Positions 7,135 to 8,721 of a stretch of 8,721 nt of DNA are shown piece by piece. The stretch's first letter is position 1. The number at the start of each line of letters is the position of its first letter. The stretch spans positions 1-8,721 of the forward strand of contig JAZNXR010000092.1 in NCBI GenBank assembly GCA_045593985.1. Direction: 5' to 3'. The translations under genes and the position numbers were made by a program. The notes under the pieces were generated by a model. It had not been told where the DNA came from. It saw nothing but the letters and a program-made list of their open reading frames with translations, and did no database searches. This stretch comes from Colimorpha_A sp045593985 (GTDB lineage: Bacteria > Bacillota > Clostridia > Oscillospirales > CAG-272).

Positions 7135-8159
7135 TCGCTGACCTTGATATCAATTTTAAAACCGGTAAGGCGCGCTGCAAGGCGTGCATTCTGACCTTCT
7201 TTTCCGATTGCAAGTGAGAGCTGATCTGCATCAACAAATACACGGCAAATCTTATCGCCCTCAAGAACCACATCGTTAACAACGGCAGGAGAAAGCGCCG
7301 ATGCGATAAATTCTGCGGGATCCTCGCTATACTTAATAATGTCGATCTTTTCGCCACCAAGCTCATTAATGATGGTGTTAATACGCATGCTTCTGTTACC
7401 GATGCAGGAGCCAACTGCATCTACGGTATCGTCGGTTGAGTAAACAGCAACCTTGCTTCTCGATCCGGCTTCTCTTGTTACGTTCTTAATAACAACAGTT
7501 CCGTCCTGAACCTCTGGAACCTCAAGCTCAAAGAGACGCTTGACAAGTCCGGGATGAGTTCTCGAAAGAGTAACGAGCGGACCGCGGCTTTCCTTTTTAA
7601 CCTCTGTAACGAACACTTTGATGCGTTCGCCGTCTCTGAATGCGTCGCCGGGAATCTGTTCGCCCTTAATAAGGGTTGCGATGGATGTTCCGGTGTCAAC
7701 GGTTACGTTACCTGTTACGTCATCGGTACGAAGAACGGTTGCGGTGATAATTTCGCCGCGCTTGTCTTCGTACTCCTTAATCAGCATTCCACGCTCTGCT
7801 TCTCTTATTCCCTGGATAATAACCTGCTTTGCGGTCTGGGCGCTGAGTCTGCGGAAGCTCTTTGTGTCCATCTTGACTTCAGCTGTTGTGCCGAGCTTAT
7901 AACGGCGGCTGACCTTTTTCGCCTGCTCAACGGTAAGCTCGGTTTCTGGATCTTCAACGACCTCAACAACGGTATAAAGACGGTACATCTGTACATCTCT
8001 CTTTTCAGGATCGATAACGATTCTTACTCTTGCGTTAGGGCCCTGGTCTCTTGCGAAAGCATTAAGTAGAGCCGCCTCTACTCTTTCGAGCATATACTCC
8101 TTCGGGATTCCCTTCTGCTTTTCGAGAAGGTCAAGAGCTTCAAAAAATTCTGCGTTCAT
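7131..8159 (-). CDS. nusA: Transcription termination/antitermination factor NusA
   Basis: A 342-residue RNA polymerase-binding factor that affects pausing, intrinsic termination and antitermination. The N-terminal polymerase-binding domain spans about 1-125 (opening MNAEFFEALDLLEKQKGI). An S1 RNA-binding domain covers about 134-200, KH1 about 230-285, and KH2 about 295-342. KH2 keeps an intact GxxG loop (GKEG, 319-322). In KH1 the corresponding loop is GNRS (254-257), so the second glycine is replaced by serine, although the following NELGGEKIDI stretch is canonical. The protein ends after KH2, without the acidic repeats of enterobacterial NusA, as is usual in Firmicutes. The ATG start has GGAGG (8172-8176) about 12 bases upstream, and the gene follows rimP by 24 bases. 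It overlaps ylxR by 4 bases. Confidence 0.97.
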   Translation of the reverse strand: MNAEFFEALDLLEKQKGIPKEYMLERVEAALLNAFARDQGPNARVRIVIDPEKRDVQMYRLYTVVEVVEDPETELTVEQAKKVSRRYKLGTTAEVKMDTKSFRRLSAQTAKQVIIQGIREAERGMLIKEYEDKRGEIITATVLRTDDVTGNVTVDTGTSIATLIKGEQIPGDAFRDGERIKVFVTEVKKESRGPLVTLSRTHPGLVKRLFELEVPEVQDGTVVIKNVTREAGSRSKVAVYSTDDTVDAVGSCIGNRSMRINTIINELGGEKIDIIKYSEDPAEFIASALSPAVVNDVVLEGDKICRVFVDADQLSLAIGKEGQNARLAARLTGFKIDIKVSE

Positions 8160-8183
8160 TTTTTCTTTATTCCTCCGGTTTGA

Positions 8184-8651
8184 TTAATCTCCAAATTCAA
8201 AATGTAAATTTATTCTTGCCGCCTTATCAAGCGGAATAATAACGTCGTCAACGGTTACGGTTTTATTCTCTTCACTGTATTCGTTAAGAGTACCGACGTA
8301 AAGTTTACTTCCGTTTATTGCGGTAAAAAGCTTAACGTCAACTGTTTGCCCCTCGCAAACCTCAAAGTGAAAGGGTCGCGTTAATGCCCTCTCGACACCT
8401 GGAGAGGAAACCTCAAGATAGTATTGAACAGGAATAGGATCGGTCTCGTCAAGAATCGGATCAATTGCGCGATGAACCGCCTCGCAGTCGTTGATGTCGA
8501 CACCGTTTTCCTTGTCAATTGTTATACGGAGAATCTGTCGTGCACCTTCCTTGACATATTCAACATCCCAAAGCGAACAACCGAGATCGTTTACCGTTGG
8601 CTGAATTAATTCCCAAACGGTATCCGCAATATTCTTTTTTGCATTTGCCAC
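8184..8651 (-). CDS. rimP: Ribosome maturation factor RimP
   Basis: A 155-residue protein of the RimP (YlxS, DUF150) family, which assists assembly of the small ribosomal subunit. The N-terminal domain shows the family pattern: L-W-D-V-E-Y-V-K-E-G, then L-R-I-T-I-D with a following acidic turn, V-D-I-N-D-C-E-A-V-H-R-A-I-D-P-I-L-D, and the highly conserved L-E-V-S-S-P-G-V-E-R stretch. The C-terminal part (about 95-155) is the predicted small beta-barrel. The length is normal. The start is GTG (8649-8651), supported by GAGG (8659-8662) 7 bases upstream. It is the first gene of the cluster in this window, and rimP-nusA order is near universal in bacteria. No convincing promoter is visible in the 70 bases upstream, so the operon promoter may lie beyond the window. 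Confidence 0.96.
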   Translation of the reverse strand: MANAKKNIADTVWELIQPTVNDLGCSLWDVEYVKEGARQILRITIDKENGVDINDCEAVHRAIDPILDETDPIPVQYYLEVSSPGVERALTRPFHFEVCEGQTVDVKLFTAINGSKLYVGTLNEYSEENKTVTVDDVIIPLDKAARINLHFEFGD

Positions 8652-8681
8652 TTAATCACCTCAATTTGTCTTAAACAAAGA

Positions 8682-8711
8682 ATTAAGAGTAGGCGTCAAC
8701 CTACTCTTAAT
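8682..8711 (-). promoter_or_regulatory. Perfect 12-bp hairpin upstream of rimP: terminator or leader structure
   Basis: Bases 8682-8693 and 8700-8711 are perfect inverted repeats (ATTAAGAGTAGG with its complement) around a 6-base loop. On the minus strand the hairpin is followed by TCTTTGTTT, which is U-rich but interrupted. It could therefore be the terminator of the gene beyond the window edge, or a stem-loop in the 5' leader of the rimP operon. A second small stem (8665-8669 with 8675-8679) lies just ahead of the rimP ribosome binding site. I cannot decide between these roles from sequence alone. Confidence 0.6.
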
Positions 8712-8721
8712 ACTCCGTATT

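Noticed and set aside
8671..8699. Promoter for rimP with TTGACG as the -35 box
   Set aside because: TTGACG sits in the loop of the 12-bp hairpin and the best -10 at about 18 bases (TTTAAG) lacks the key A2 and T6, so support is too weak.

Overview
The window looks like ordinary core chromosome from a low-to-mid GC member of the Firmicutes, most likely class Clostridia. I infer this from the rimP-nusA-ylxR-ylxQ-infB order, strong AGGAGG-type ribosome binding sites, a short NusA without C-terminal acidic repeats, a DivIVA-domain protein, and a hairpin/ATGATGT repeat array of a kind I associate with gut Clostridia. No species can be named from the sequence alone. Every gene I support lies on the minus strand, so transcription runs from high to low coordinates.

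Layout in the direction of transcription: a 70-base leader with a perfect 12-bp hairpin (8652-8721), then rimP (30S maturation), nusA (transcription elongation and termination), ylxR/rnpM (small RNA-binding protein), an L7Ae-family ylxQ, and infB (initiation factor IF-2). These five genes are tightly packed and form the classic transcription/translation operon. rbfA, which usually follows infB in Firmicutes, is absent here. Instead there is a YgiQ-family radical SAM protein, then a DivIVA-domain coiled-coil protein overlapping it by 4 bases, then an XRE-type helix-turn-helix regulator with a TPR-like C-terminus, 9 bases further on. No gap between rimP and the regulator exceeds about 35 bases, so all eight genes could share one transcript. 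A weak AT-rich hairpin at the regulator's stop codon may end it.

Beyond the regulator is an independent tRNA-Gln(CUG) gene with its own near-perfect sigma-A promoter (TTGACA, 17 bp, TATAAT) and a 15-bp stem terminator that begins one base after the encoded CCA end. The last 175 bases (1-175) carry no gene. They hold an array of short hairpins separated by ATGATGT/ACATCAT units whose orientation flips in mid-array, and the array may continue past the window edge.

I see no mobile element, CRISPR array, defence system or clearly new multi-gene system. The points most worth a second look are the hairpin array with its mirror-image arrangement, a substituted GxxG loop in the first KH domain of NusA, and the pairing of a DivIVA-like protein with a TPR-type regulator downstream of infB in place of rbfA.
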